A stretch of 64,000 nt of DNA from Brevibacillus laterosporus (GCA_007833815.1 CP033464.1:1807501-1871500), one strand, 5' to 3'; shown: positions 1 to 10,996, counted from the stretch's first letter. Notes: generated by a model from the letters alone, not told the origin. Translations and numbers: made by a program.

Positions 1-2032
<2,032 letters not shown>

Positions 2033-2093
2033 ATTGCCTTTATGCTGACTTTCATTATCCAGTTTTGAAAGAACAACCTTTCTTTCATACTGT

Positions 2094-2168
2094 TCCTCAG
2101 TAGCTCAATGGTGGAGCAACCGGCTGTTAACCGGTAGGCTGGCGGTTCGAGTCCGTCCTGAGGAGCCA
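2094..2168 (+). tRNA. tRNA-Asn(GTT)
   Basis: Cloverleaf with acceptor TCCTCAG/CTGAGGA, anticodon loop CTGTTAA (GTT), T-loop GTTCGAGTC, and an encoded CCA end. It is the first tRNA after 23S, about 60 bp downstream, with no 5S gene in between. Confidence 0.95.
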
Positions 2169-2171
2169 TAT

Positions 2172-2264
2172 GGATGGATGTCCGAGCGGCCGAAGGAGCA
2201 CGATTGGAAATCGTGTAGGCGGGGTCAACTCGTCTCGTGGGTTCAAATCCCACTCCATCCGCCA
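2172..2264 (+). tRNA. tRNA-Ser(GGA)
   Basis: Class II tRNA with a long variable arm. The acceptor is GGATGGA/TCCATCC, the anticodon loop TTGGAAA gives GGA, and CCA is encoded. Confidence 0.95.
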
Positions 2265-2270
2265 TAATTA

Positions 2271-2347
2271 GGCCCGTTGGTGAAGCGGTTTAACACAGCA
2301 GCCTTTCACGCTGTCATACAGGGGTTCGAATCCCCTACGGGTCACCA
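2271..2347 (+). tRNA. tRNA-Glu(TTC)
   Basis: Acceptor GGCCCGT/ACGGGTC with one G-T wobble. The anticodon loop CTTTCAC gives TTC, and CCA is encoded. Confidence 0.95.
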
Positions 2348-2356
2348 TATATCTTC

Positions 2357-2432
2357 GGAGGATTAGCTCAGCTGGGAGAGCATCTGCCTTACAAGCAGAG
2401 GGTCGGCGGTTCGATCCCGTCATCCTCCACCA
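2357..2432 (+). tRNA. tRNA-Val(TAC)
   Basis: Acceptor GGAGGAT/ATCCTCC, anticodon loop CTTACAA (TAC), encoded CCA. Confidence 0.95.
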
Positions 2433-2450
2433 TTTTTATTTTCATATTGT

Positions 2451-2527
<77 letters not shown>

Positions 2528-2533
2528 AATTTT

Positions 2534-2610
2534 GGAGCTGTGGTGAAGTTGGAGTTCACGCCGGTCTGTCACACCGGAGGTCGCGGGTTCGAGTCCCGTC
2601 AGCTCCGCCA
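2534..2610 (+). tRNA. tRNA-Asp(GTC)
   Basis: Acceptor GGAGCTG/CAGCTCC, anticodon loop CTGTCAC (GTC), encoded CCA. Confidence 0.95.
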
Positions 2611-2640
2611 TTTCTTATTTAGAATATGGCAATCATGTTT

Positions 2641-2713
<73 letters not shown>

Positions 2714-2725
2714 CCTTTATTGTGT

Positions 2726-2799
2726 AGGGGCATAGTTTAATGGTAGAACAAAAGTCTCCAAAACTTTTGGTGTGGGTTCAATTCCTACTGCCCCTGCCA
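2726..2799 (+). tRNA. tRNA-Trp(CCA)
   Basis: Acceptor AGGGGCA/TGCCCCT, anticodon loop CTCCAAA (CCA), encoded CCA end. Confidence 0.95.
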
Positions 2800-2814
2800 T
2801 TATAATTTTTTTAT

Positions 2815-2891
2815 GGCGGTCGTGGCGAAGTGGTTAACGCATCGGATTGTGGCTCCGACACTCGTGGGTTCGATTCCCATCGATCGCCCCA
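2815..2891 (+). tRNA. tRNA-His(GTG)
   Basis: The anticodon loop TTGTGGC gives GTG. The extra 5' G (position -1) opposite C73, typical of tRNA-His, is present, and CCA is encoded. Confidence 0.95.
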
Positions 2892-2900
2892 TTTTTTTAT

Positions 2901-2976
2901 GCGGATGTAGCTCAATTGGTAGAGCGTCGCCTTGCCAAGGCGAAGGTCGCGGGTTCGAGACCCGTCGTCCGCTCCA
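2901..2976 (+). tRNA. tRNA-Gly(GCC)
   Basis: The anticodon loop TTGCCAA gives GCC, the acceptor starts GCGGATG, and CCA is encoded. Confidence 0.95.
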
Positions 2977-2981
2977 TCTAT

Positions 2982-3055
2982 GGAGGTATAGCCAAGTGGT
3001 AAGGCACGGGTCTGCAAAACCCTTATCCCCGGTTCAAATCCGGGTACCTCCTCCA
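2982..3055 (+). tRNA. tRNA-Cys(GCA)
   Basis: Acceptor GGAGGTA/TACCTCC, anticodon loop CTGCAAA (GCA), encoded CCA. Confidence 0.95.
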
Positions 3056-3099
3056 TTTAAGTTCTTACATATTTTTTATGAAGATATTAGCAGTATATG

Positions 3100-3128
3100 T
3101 TGATTTACATAGATAAATATGATAGAAT
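3100..3128 (+). promoter_or_regulatory. Putative sigma-A promoter for tRNA-Leu
   Basis: TTGATT and TAGAAT hexamers are separated by 17 bp, about 40 bp before the tRNA-Leu gene. The 113-bp gap after tRNA-Cys suggests that this last tRNA has its own promoter. This is a motif match only. Confidence 0.45.
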
Positions 3129-3168
3129 GCTAGAGTAAGAAAATGTAATGACATTTGCAATATAACAT

Positions 3169-3251
3169 GCCGGTATGGCGGAATTGGCAGACGCGCGCGA
3201 CTCAAAATCGTGAGGGAAACCGTGGGGGTTCAAGTCCCTCTACCGGCACCA
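3169..3251 (+). tRNA. tRNA-Leu(CAA)
   Basis: Class II tRNA with a long variable arm. Acceptor GCCGGTA/TACCGGC, anticodon loop CTCAAAA (CAA), encoded CCA. It stands 113 bp apart from the main array. Confidence 0.95.
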
Positions 3252-3262
3252 TATGTAAAGGA

Positions 3263-3297
3263 AATGCTTTCTTCATTTTGAAGAGGGCATTTTTTTT
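3263..3297 (+). terminator. Rho-independent terminator after tRNA-Leu
   Basis: A 12-bp stem (AATGCTTTCTTC/GAAGAGGGCATT, two G-T wobbles) with a 5-nt loop, followed by a run of eight or more T. It ends the tRNA transcript. Confidence 0.85.
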
Positions 3298-3388
3298 ATT
3301 GACTTATTGCTACTTATAACACATGTTATTTTGTATTGGATAATAGCACAGAGTAGTTTGGAGTAAAGAGGAAGGAGGGGAAGACGCT

Positions 3389-4726
3389 GTGAAGTATGGC
3401 TTAAATAGTACACCACCTTGGAAGGTAACAATACCGGCAGCTGTACAGTGGTTTATTGTAACTCTTTCATGTAGTATTGCGGTCCCTATTGTAATTGGTG
3501 AAGTTTATGGATTAAGTGAGACCCAAACAGCTTTGTTTATTCAACAAACTTTGTTTTATATTGGATTAGCTTCTCTCATTCAGGCCTGGATCGGGCATAG
3601 ATACCCTATGATGGAGGCTCCTGCAGGGTTATGGTGGAGTATTTTTCTGATGTTGGCCCAAATAGGTGCCACCATGGGATTGGCTCCAATGGAAATAGGA
3701 CAATCCTTTCAAGTAGGTATGGTCATTTCAGGTTTGATCTTTTTAATTCTAGGTTTCACGGGTTCCATAAGTAAGTTACAAAAACTATTTACTCCTTCTG
3801 TAACAGGTACTTATATGATTTTACTAGCAATATCACTAGCTAGCAATTTTATTAAAGGGATGCTAGGGGTAGGTTATCATGGTGCAACTACTGTGCTTCC
3901 TAACATTGCATTGGCTTCTATTGTTATTATTATGATTGTTTTACTTTGTCAAAAAATAAAAGCTATCGCTAGTTTTGCTGTATTAATCGGGATGTTAGCA
4001 GGTTGGGTAACATATGCCTTATTGGGATGGACAGATCCTATTAGAGAGTCATCTGCTTTGATAACCTTACCACGTTTGTTTTTCTGGGGACCTTTTCACT
4101 GGGATCTGGGAATTGTGGTGACGTGTGTTCTCACCACTTTAATTCTTTTAACTAATTTAATTACTAGCATAGCTGTTATTGGGGAAGCAACTAAAGAAAA
4201 GGCAGAAAAGAAACACTTTGATAAAGGTGGGGTATTTACAGGTGTGTCTCATCTAATTTCTGGTTTGGCAGGGGTTGTGGGGATGATACCACTTACACTA
4301 GCTGCGGCATTTATACAAACTACAAAGATTGCATCCAGACTGCCATTTATTTTAGCTATGTCTTTTATGATGATGATCGGTTTGATGCCCTCAATCTCCA
4401 ATGTACTAGCGACATTGCCAACACCAGTCGCATATGCGGCTATGTTTGTGACGTATGCCCAAATCCTAGGATTTGGTTTGCGAGATTTTAAAAGACTTCC
4501 TTTTAATGAACGAACTATTATTGTGGTAGGTTGTTCTTTGTTATTAGGATTGGGTATCATGTTCATTTCCCCCGATGCATGGGGTACATTACATCCTATG
4601 CTAAGTTTTTTATGTAGTAATGGACTATTAGTCGGGGTGCTTCTGGTTTTGTTATTGGAGCACGTTATCTATCCTAATGGTGCTGTGCAAACTGTAGATA
4701 CAAAAAAAGACGAATCTGCTTCCTAG
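3389..4726 (+). CDS. Uracil/xanthine (NCS2-family) permease
   Basis: A 445-residue integral membrane protein of the nucleobase-ascorbate transporter (NCS2) type, expected to import a purine or pyrimidine base by cation symport. About 12 hydrophobic segments are visible. Early features such as SCSIAVPIVIG and the conserved mid-protein segment ending in GEATKE fit the family. The GTG start is preceded by GGAGGGG at good spacing. It is a single-gene unit that ends inside a bidirectional terminator shared with the convergent B3/B4-domain gene. The substrate cannot be read from sequence; Bacillus purine permeases are the nearest type I recognise. Confidence 0.82.
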   Translation: MKYGLNSTPPWKVTIPAAVQWFIVTLSCSIAVPIVIGEVYGLSETQTALFIQQTLFYIGLASLIQAWIGHRYPMMEAPAGLWWSIFLMLAQIGATMGLAPMEIGQSFQVGMVISGLIFLILGFTGSISKLQKLFTPSVTGTYMILLAISLASNFIKGMLGVGYHGATTVLPNIALASIVIIMIVLLCQKIKAIASFAVLIGMLAGWVTYALLGWTDPIRESSALITLPRLFFWGPFHWDLGIVVTCVLTTLILLTNLITSIAVIGEATKEKAEKKHFDKGGVFTGVSHLISGLAGVVGMIPLTLAAAFIQTTKIASRLPFILAMSFMMMIGLMPSISNVLATLPTPVAYAAMFVTYAQILGFGLRDFKRLPFNERTIIVVGCSLLLGLGIMFISPDAWGTLHPMLSFLCSNGLLVGVLLVLLLEHVIYPNGAVQTVDTKKDESAS

Positions 4727-4744
4727 GCAATTCGTCTTTTTTTG
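4702..4744. terminator. Bidirectional terminator between convergent genes
   Basis: AAAAAAAGACGAAT pairs with ATTCGTCTTTTTTT. The A-run and T-run flank the stem so it can work on both strands. The stop codon of the permease lies in the loop. Confidence 0.85.
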
Positions 4745-4746
4745 TA

Positions 4747-5421
4747 TCATTTTGTTGAAATAATAGCTGATTCAGCAACATCGCCGCTATTTATTTCGAT
4801 CATCATTCTGGCAGAGGAACCAATGATTTTTTCCTGTTCATTTGGTGATACATTTGGTGGAACAAAGATGATCTGTAATAGCTCCGTACTATCTACTGAC
4901 ACACTCGTCCGAAGAGAATCAACAATGGGACTACCAAAGGCTCCATTTTCATCAGCTAAAATAATTTTGCCTTTCATAGTAACATCACGACCATTTAGAG
5001 CTGGATACGTATCATTTTCTGTGCCTAATTGACAACGTATCGGAAGTTGTAATTTGTGAACATCATATAGACCAAAAGGAAGAAAATGTATAAGAGACAA
5101 AAAATTATTGATATCTACAGCAGAATTTACCCAGTGAAATGGATTTCCTTGTAAAATCCGTCGTAGCAACGCCTCAGAAGAAGGGCGATATCGAGTAGGA
5201 TCAATACCTAATTTTTTAAATCCTCCACGCCAAGAGCTTAGATTAGGTATATCCTTTAGGGTTTCGAGAGAATGTTCTAAACGAAGAGACTCGATAAAAT
5301 AATTCATGCGACCCATTAGCATTTTGGGAGAGGTAGAGAGTGACATCCCCGAATAATGAATCATACCTAAAGAAAATCCTGGGAGCTTCTCTAACAGAGT
5401 AGCATCAATGGTTACATACAT
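4747..5421 (-). CDS. B3/B4 tRNA-binding domain protein
   Basis: A 224-residue protein matching the B3/B4 domain, the editing module of phenylalanyl-tRNA synthetase beta chain, as a free-standing protein. The diagnostic stretch WRGGF..LGIDPTRYRPSSEALLRR followed by NSAVDINNFLS and LPFGLYD is present. Free-standing copies are thought to act on mischarged tRNA or free amino acids; the exact substrate is unknown. The ATG at 5421 is chosen because GGAAAGGAG precedes it by 7 nt; an in-frame start at 5439 lacks a site. It converges with the permease. The family call is firm, the function is not. Confidence 0.82.
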   Translation of the reverse strand: MYVTIDATLLEKLPGFSLGMIHYSGMSLSTSPKMLMGRMNYFIESLRLEHSLETLKDIPNLSSWRGGFKKLGIDPTRYRPSSEALLRRILQGNPFHWVNSAVDINNFLSLIHFLPFGLYDVHKLQLPIRCQLGTENDTYPALNGRDVTMKGKIILADENGAFGSPIVDSLRTSVSVDSTELLQIIFVPPNVSPNEQEKIIGSSARMMIEINSGDVAESAIISTK

Positions 5422-5720
5422 GAAAAGGCTCCTTTCCAAATAAAACCTTATGGGAATAGTATATCACAGTGCTAAGAGACTTATAAAATACATCTATAAC
5501 AGCGAAAACTTTTCGTACACCAGATGAAATGCAGTATTCCTTCCATTTAATCATGGTAAAATGAAAAGCCAATAACAGGTATGGAAAAGGAAGGAAAAAC
5601 AGTTTGTTTTTACGCAACGGATCACGTAACATGAGGAATAGATTTTATTGAAATATTTTTGTGAAAGGCTCTGTCCTTTTGTACAATAGATATAGGAATC
5701 AAGGAGGTAACAGAACGACG

Positions 5721-6155
5721 ATGAAGGAAGTTACGATTTATACAGACGGAGCATGCTCGGGTAACCCAGGTCCAGGTGGATGGGGTGCAGTTCTATTTTA
5801 TGGTGAACATAAAAAAGAAATGTCAGGATATGCTGAACAAACAACGAATAATCGAATGGAACTACAGGCTGTTATTGAAGCACTTAAGGTTCTTAAAGAG
5901 CCCTGCAAAGTTACTATATATAGTGATAGTGCCTATGTTGTGAACTGTTTTCAGCAACGATGGCATGTAGGTTGGGTACAGCGAGGATGGAAGAACAGTA
6001 AAAACCAACCTGTAGAGAATCAGGAGCTATGGAAAGAACTTCTGTCATTCATGGAGGTACACCAAGTCAGTTATGTAAAAGTAAAGGGTCATGCAGACAA
6101 TGAATGGAATAATCGTTGTGACGAATTGGCTACGGGAGCGATTAAACACCGGTGA
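5721..6155 (+). CDS. rnhA: Ribonuclease HI
   Basis: A 144-residue enzyme that cuts the RNA strand of RNA-DNA hybrids, acting on R-loops and Okazaki primers in the cytoplasm. The four acidic catalytic positions are visible: Asp in YTDGACSGNPGPGGWG, Glu in NNRMELQA, Asp in YSDSAY, and the terminal Asp in VKGHADNEWNNRCDE. Length is typical. The ATG at 5721 follows AAGGAGG with a rather long spacing of 13 nt; an upstream in-frame start at 5661 would add 20 atypical residues. The stop overlaps the GTG of queG (GTGA), so the two are translationally coupled. Confidence 0.93.
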   Translation: MKEVTIYTDGACSGNPGPGGWGAVLFYGEHKKEMSGYAEQTTNNRMELQAVIEALKVLKEPCKVTIYSDSAYVVNCFQQRWHVGWVQRGWKNSKNQPVENQELWKELLSFMEVHQVSYVKVKGHADNEWNNRCDELATGAIKHR

Positions 6156-7330
6156 AGTCAACTCTAGACCCAACATACTGGCAACGATTAAAAGAAACCA
6201 TTCAACGATATGCAGCAGAAATAGGTATTGATAAAATTGGATTTACCTCAGCAGATCCCTTTTTAGAATTAAAAGACAGATTGATCGTCCATCGGGAAAA
6301 AGGATATGAGTCAGGATTTGAAGAGAAGGATATTAATAAGCGTGTGTATCCGGAGCTCACTCTTGAGGGGGCACGTTCTATTATCGCTATTGCTATTGCC
6401 TATCCATCCAAAATGACCAATTTTCCTAAATCAGAGCCTGAGGCATATAGAGGAATTCTGGCTCGTTCCGCATGGGGATTGGACTACCATCATGTTTTAC
6501 GTGATAAATTAAATCGACTTGCTGATTTTATTCAAGAACTGGAACCAGATGCACGCTTAGAATCTATGGTAGATACGGGTGTGCTGTCTGATCGTGCTGT
6601 AGCTGAGAGAGCAGGAATAGGGTGGGTAGGAAAAAATTGTTCCATCATTACTCCAGAATTCGGTTCTTATGTCTATCTGGGAGAGATGATTACGAACCTC
6701 CCATTCCCATCTGATCAGCCGATAGAAGATCAGTGTGGTGATTGTACGCTTTGTTTGGATACATGCCCTACTCAGGCTTTAGTTCAAGGTGGACAACTAA
6801 ATTCACAGCGATGTGTAGCTTTTCTGACACAAGTCAAAAATGAAATCCCAGAAGAATTTCGAGAAAAAATAGGAAATAGATTGTATGGCTGTGACACCTG
6901 TCAAACGACATGTCCTAAAAATAAAGGTATGAACTTTACGCATCATCCAGAGACTTTACCAGACCCAGAATTAGTTAAGCCTTTGTTAAAACCTTTACTT
7001 ACAATTGGCAACAAAGAGTTTAAGGAAAGATTCGGAACTTCTTCTGCTGCTTGGCGTGGTAAAAAGCCTATACAAAGAAATGCGATTTTGGGTTTAGCAC
7101 ATTTTAGAGATAAGTCAGCAGTTCCAGACTTAATTGAGCTTTTACACAAAGATACTCGTCCAGTAATCCGTGTGACTTCTGCTTGGGCATTAGGGCGGAT
7201 TGGTGGAGAGTTAGCAATGGAAGCATTAGAACTAGCATGCCAGAAGGAACAAGATGAGTCTGTGTTGCCTGAGATACAAAAAGCAATAAAAAAGTTAGAA
7301 AGTAAAAACCGTGAGCAACAAGGCTCTTAA
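6152..7330 (+). CDS. queG: Epoxyqueuosine reductase
   Basis: A 392-residue cobalamin and iron-sulfur protein that reduces epoxyqueuosine to queuosine in tRNA, the last step of Q biosynthesis. Two 4Fe-4S binding stretches are visible: CGDCTLCLDTCP near residue 195, and C..CQTTCP (with CDTCQ) near residue 250. The N-terminal half has the family pattern LARSAWGLDYHHVLRDKL. The C-terminal 80 residues form HEAT-like repeats (AILGLAHFRDKSAVPDL, SAWALGRIGG), as in Bacillus QueG. It starts with GTG overlapping the rnhA stop and is followed 20 bp later by ogt. Confidence 0.93.
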   Translation: MKSTLDPTYWQRLKETIQRYAAEIGIDKIGFTSADPFLELKDRLIVHREKGYESGFEEKDINKRVYPELTLEGARSIIAIAIAYPSKMTNFPKSEPEAYRGILARSAWGLDYHHVLRDKLNRLADFIQELEPDARLESMVDTGVLSDRAVAERAGIGWVGKNCSIITPEFGSYVYLGEMITNLPFPSDQPIEDQCGDCTLCLDTCPTQALVQGGQLNSQRCVAFLTQVKNEIPEEFREKIGNRLYGCDTCQTTCPKNKGMNFTHHPETLPDPELVKPLLKPLLTIGNKEFKERFGTSSAAWRGKKPIQRNAILGLAHFRDKSAVPDLIELLHKDTRPVIRVTSAWALGRIGGELAMEALELACQKEQDESVLPEIQKAIKKLESKNREQQGS

Positions 7331-7350
7331 ACAAAAGGGAGAGAGTAAGG

Positions 7351-7890
7351 ATGAATGTACTACATTACTCTTATATGGATGCACCCATTGGAGGATTAAC
7401 TTTAGTAACTAATAATATAGGTGTCTGTTATATCCAATTTGGACAAGATGAAACAAGCATGCATGCCATCCATAACTGGGCAAAGAAATGGGAGTATACC
7501 CTATCTGATCAGCCCACTCCAGAAAAACATCAAGAGCTTCATCAACAACTGCATGATTATTTCCAAGGAAAACGTCAAACATTTACTTTACAAATAGACC
7601 TTCACGGAACAGTGTTCCAGAAAAAGGTATGGCATGCATTACTTGACATTCCATACGGTGAGACACGCTCTTATAAAGATATTGCATGTAGTATTGGATC
7701 AGAAAAGGCAGTAAGAGCAGTAGGGGGAGCTAATAACAAAAATCCTGTTTCATTACTTGTTCCGTGCCATCGAGTAATTGGGGCGGGTGGATCATTGGTC
7801 GGATATGGCGGTGGGTTATCTATAAAGGAGCAACTTCTTTCACTAGAAGGAGCATTACCGACAGTTCGAAAACAAGAAAGAGTTAAATAG
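7351..7890 (+). CDS. ogt: Methylated-DNA-protein-cysteine methyltransferase
   Basis: A 179-residue suicide DNA-repair protein that moves the alkyl group of O6-alkylguanine onto its own cysteine. The active-site PCHRVIGAGGSLVGYGGG motif (Cys in PCHR) and the preceding helix-turn-helix region (FQKKVWHALLDIPYGETRSYKDIA) are intact. The N-terminal 80 residues form the usual ribonuclease-like domain. The ATG follows GGGAGAG. It lies 20 bp after queG, probably in the same transcript. Confidence 0.93.
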   Translation: MNVLHYSYMDAPIGGLTLVTNNIGVCYIQFGQDETSMHAIHNWAKKWEYTLSDQPTPEKHQELHQQLHDYFQGKRQTFTLQIDLHGTVFQKKVWHALLDIPYGETRSYKDIACSIGSEKAVRAVGGANNKNPVSLLVPCHRVIGAGGSLVGYGGGLSIKEQLLSLEGALPTVRKQERVK

Positions 7891-8050
7891 GGTTTACCAA
7901 CTGTATGAGCTATAATTATGTGATTGTTCATGGGTCAAGTCTCCTATCCATATACTTATCAATAGATGCTAGTTGCTCGATCAAGAGTGCTATAAACTTT
8001 GAGAAGTCTTGATCGGAAGCGTACATCCCGAAATGGAAGGGAGCATACGT

Positions 8051-9082
8051 ATGGCTGGAGAAACTTGGAGGAATGAAGTAGACCAATATCTTGGAGAAAT
8101 AGACAAGGCACTCATAAACTTTAATTTTTCTATTTCGTCTAAACAAATGAATGTCACAGAAAAAACAAAGAAAGCTCTTAGGTGTTGGCAAGCAGAATGG
8201 CTTCGATGGAAGGACACACAAGACGATTCAGGAAGCTGTTCATTACAGGCTGTCCACACAAAGTTAACCCCCATTTATGTGGCTTTGTTCTCGTCAAATG
8301 TTACGGTATCAGGTCTTCTTCACAGAAGGATTTATTACAGATCTAATCCCTCTGCGTCCCTTGAGTTTTATGAAATGCAAACCACCGAACAGATTAAATT
8401 AATCACTGCTGATGGGGATATTTGGAAATTCGAACAAGTGTGGGGTATGCCTATGCCATTATTCCATGGTGGCAATAATTCCAACTCTTCATATCCAATG
8501 AATAACGAAGAGACGAAAGTTTCCTTAGATGATAATGTCCCCATTACTAACGTAGAATCAGCTGTCCATCCTGTTGTTTTGTCCTATGGCTATAATCGAG
8601 AAGCTGCTGTTGCCTATGCAAATAGGTATTGGGAAACACCCAACCCAGCGTATCCTTATTTTCAAGATGATTGTACGAATTTTATTTCTCAATGCTTACA
8701 TGCAGGGGGAATCCCTATGATTTTTACCAATAATAGGGCAAAAGGATGGTGGTATCGTCATCGGAATGAAGGCTGGAGTTTTAGCTGGGCGATTGCAAAT
8801 AGTTTAGAATCATTGTTGGCTAAAGGGGGAGCTCCATTTTACGCCCAACAAAGAGAAACTCCGCAAGAATTGGAGATTGGCGACATCATTTGCTATGATT
8901 TTACTGGGGACGGAAGATGGGATCACAATACGATTGTGGTAGCAAAAGACGAGCAGGGATTTCCTTTAGTGAACGCGCACACGTTTAATGCGCAGTATCG
9001 TTTCTGGGAGTACCTAGATTCTACTGCCTACACCCCTTCTATTAAGTACCGTTACTTTCATGTGATGGCTGTCGGAAATTGA
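8051..9082 (+). CDS. Amidase-domain protein (Amidase_6-like)
   Basis: A 343-residue protein. The C-terminal 160 residues match the putative amidase family PF12671: YNREAAVAYANRYW, then FQDDCTNFISQCLHAGG, which carries the likely catalytic Cys, then WDHNTIVV, which carries the likely His. The N-terminal 170 residues are charged, with no signal peptide or membrane segment, and I do not recognise them. Relatives are often spore- or cell-wall-associated hydrolases, but location cannot be inferred here. ATG 8051 is preferred because GGAAGGGAG sits 8 nt upstream; in-frame TTG 8009 and ATG 8033 lack a good site. Confidence 0.75.
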   Translation: MAGETWRNEVDQYLGEIDKALINFNFSISSKQMNVTEKTKKALRCWQAEWLRWKDTQDDSGSCSLQAVHTKLTPIYVALFSSNVTVSGLLHRRIYYRSNPSASLEFYEMQTTEQIKLITADGDIWKFEQVWGMPMPLFHGGNNSNSSYPMNNEETKVSLDDNVPITNVESAVHPVVLSYGYNREAAVAYANRYWETPNPAYPYFQDDCTNFISQCLHAGGIPMIFTNNRAKGWWYRHRNEGWSFSWAIANSLESLLAKGGAPFYAQQRETPQELEIGDIICYDFTGDGRWDHNTIVVAKDEQGFPLVNAHTFNAQYRFWEYLDSTAYTPSIKYRYFHVMAVGN

Positions 9083-9201
9083 AACTTCACTTGGGTTTAC
9101 TAAATCATCTAGGATGGAAGAACGTCACAATAAAGCCTTTTAGAACCATAAAAAATCTAGAACCATAAAAAATTTGGAGTTAAAACCTCTGGGCATGGTC
9201 A

Positions 9202-9264
9202 AAAACCTTAAAGAGTAGTTTGCTTCTTTTGAGATTGGGGTGGGGAGCTGTTCTTTAGGGTTTT
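9202..9264. repeat. Inverted repeat downstream of amidase gene
   Basis: AAAACCTTAAAGA and TCTTTAGGGTTTT pair over 13 bp with one G-T wobble, around a 37-nt loop. It may end the amidase transcript, though the T-run is part of the stem. Just upstream, TAGAACCATAAAAAAT-like sequence is repeated directly twice (about 9141-9172). Confidence 0.45.
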
Positions 9265-9348
9265 CTTACTGAAGTTTTTCAAAATATATCGAAATGACCC
9301 TTTATACGATAATATGATAGTGAGTTAGTTGGAGGAGAGATAACGTCT

Positions 9349-9822
9349 ATGTCTTTACACATCGTACTACATGAACCATTAATTCCAGCCAATACAGGGA
9401 ATATTGCTAGAACTTGCGCGGCAACTGGGGTTCATCTGCATCTAATACGTCCGCTTGGCTTTTCAACCGATGACAAAGCTCTTAAACGAGCGGGGTTGGA
9501 TTACTGGCATGCAGTAAACATCAGTTACTACGACAATTTTGAGCATTTTGCTCATGTACATGAGCATAAAACTGATCGCTTTTTCTTTGTAGAGACAAAT
9601 GGGACAAGACCTTATAGTGAGATAGACTTTCAGCCTGGAGATTTTATTATCTTGGGTAAGGAAACCAGTGGCATCCCGCAAGAAATTATGGATAGATACA
9701 ACCCCAATCAAATTGTCCGTATCCCTATGGGTGGAGCAACTAGGTCCATGAATTTATCCAATTGTGCTGCCATTGTTACTTTCGAAGGACTACGACAGAT
9801 TGGGTTTCCAGGACTAGAATAA
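9349..9822 (+). CDS. trmL: tRNA (cytidine(34)-2'-O)-methyltransferase
   Basis: A 157-residue SPOUT methyltransferase that 2'-O-methylates the wobble nucleotide of tRNA-Leu isoacceptors. The family pattern is complete: N-terminal LHEPLIPANTGNIARTCAATG, the RAGLDYW segment, and the C-terminal knot region GKETSGIP...IPM and RSMNLSNCAAI. Length is typical and there is no extra RNA-binding domain, as in TrmL/CspR. The ATG follows GGAGGAGA. It is a single gene. Confidence 0.92.
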   Translation: MSLHIVLHEPLIPANTGNIARTCAATGVHLHLIRPLGFSTDDKALKRAGLDYWHAVNISYYDNFEHFAHVHEHKTDRFFFVETNGTRPYSEIDFQPGDFIILGKETSGIPQEIMDRYNPNQIVRIPMGGATRSMNLSNCAAIVTFEGLRQIGFPGLE

Positions 9823-9889
9823 GCCAAATTATAGAAGGCCTGATTTAGAGATTAAGTAAAAATATAGGAACGGAAAAGAGGAGAAATAC

Positions 9890-10621
9890 ATGTCACAGGC
9901 AAGCACAGTATTTTTTGATTTAGATGGAACCCTATTAGAAATGCATACAGATCAGTTTGTAGAGAATTATTTAAAAGAATTAGCCGTGTTTGTTGGCGAT
10001 AAATTCGAAGCAAAGCAGTTGATTGGTTGGCTATGGGGATCCACGAAAGCGATGATTATTAACAAAGAAGCTGATAAAACGAACGAACAGATATTTATTG
10101 AGAATTTTGTACAACTGAGTAGTATGAAACAAGAAGATGTATGGCCTATCTTTGAAAAATTTTATGTAGAACTATTTCCGAGTTTGTCACACTACACTAA
10201 TCCATCTCCTTGGGGTAAAAAATTAGTGGAAGCAGCTAAAGAGGCAGGTTATCGAGTGGCTGTTACAACCAATCCCGTTTTTCCTAAAGAAGCTATCTAT
10301 GGAAGATTAGCTTGGCTTGAGCTGACTCCAGAGGATTTTGAATGGGTAACGGTGTACGAGACATCCCACTTCACAAAGCCAAATGTAGAGTATTATCGAG
10401 AGGTTTGCGATCGTTTGCAAGTAGAACCTGAAGAGTGCATTATGGTGGGGAATCATATGCAGGAAGACATGGTGGCCAGCCAATTAGGCCTAAAAACCTT
10501 TTTGGTGACTAACTATATGGAAGATCGAGGGGAGCCTACTTATCAGGTAGACCAGCGGGGAACGATAGAGGAATTATATCAAGCAATTACAAAGCGTAAA
10601 GGTGTATTTGCTAAAGCTTGA
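9890..10621 (+). CDS. HAD-family hydrolase
   Basis: A 243-residue haloacid-dehalogenase-type phosphatase. Motif I is FFDLDGTLLE near residue 10. The phosphate-binding Thr is in VAVTTNP, the Lys in FTKPN, and the acidic motif IV in MVGNHMQEDMVAS (Asp). A helical cap of about 90 residues lies between motifs I and II, which suggests a small-molecule phosphatase. The substrate is unknown. The gene is preceded by GAGGAG and followed by an unusual purine-rich spacer. Confidence 0.82.
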   Translation: MSQASTVFFDLDGTLLEMHTDQFVENYLKELAVFVGDKFEAKQLIGWLWGSTKAMIINKEADKTNEQIFIENFVQLSSMKQEDVWPIFEKFYVELFPSLSHYTNPSPWGKKLVEAAKEAGYRVAVTTNPVFPKEAIYGRLAWLELTPEDFEWVTVYETSHFTKPNVEYYREVCDRLQVEPEECIMVGNHMQEDMVASQLGLKTFLVTNYMEDRGEPTYQVDQRGTIEELYQAITKRKGVFAKA

Positions 10622-10996
10622 TAAGAAAATAATAGAAACGTGAACAAAGAAAAGAGAAAACACATAAAAGGAACGAAGAAATAGAAGAAGAAAAGAACTA
10701 ATAAGAAAAAAGAAGAGAAAAAGCAAAAGCAAAAGCATAAGAAAGAAAAAAGCAAAAAGAAAAAGAAGAAAACAAGATACAGAAATAAATAAAGTGAATT
10801 GAAGTAATAAAGCAAATTAACATGAATAAAACGAATCAAAATAATGGCTCAAAACAAGTCTAATATATTTGATTCGACTAAAACAAAACGGCTATAAAAA
10901 AATGCTAATAAGGAATATACAACTAAAGCAGGACCATATGAAGGAAAGCCTAAGCTGCCAAACAATCAGGCAGCTTTTTTGTGTATAAATTTCTTT
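10622..10996. other. Purine-rich intergenic spacer
   Basis: 375 bp without a gene. From about 10625 to 10800 the plus strand is almost entirely A and G, with short units such as GCAAAA repeated. A frame on the minus strand across it is only a phenylalanine-rich artefact. A terminator lies at its right end. Confidence 0.7.
10952..10980 (+). terminator. Rho-independent terminator
   Basis: An 8-bp stem AAGCTGCC/GGCAGCTT with a 9-nt loop, followed by a T-run on the plus strand. It lies between the HAD gene and the convergent DUF523 gene. Confidence 0.8.

Noticed and set aside
10579-10839. Phenylalanine-rich minus-strand frame
   Set aside because: It is the reverse complement of the purine tract. 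The composition is extreme and there is no ribosome site.
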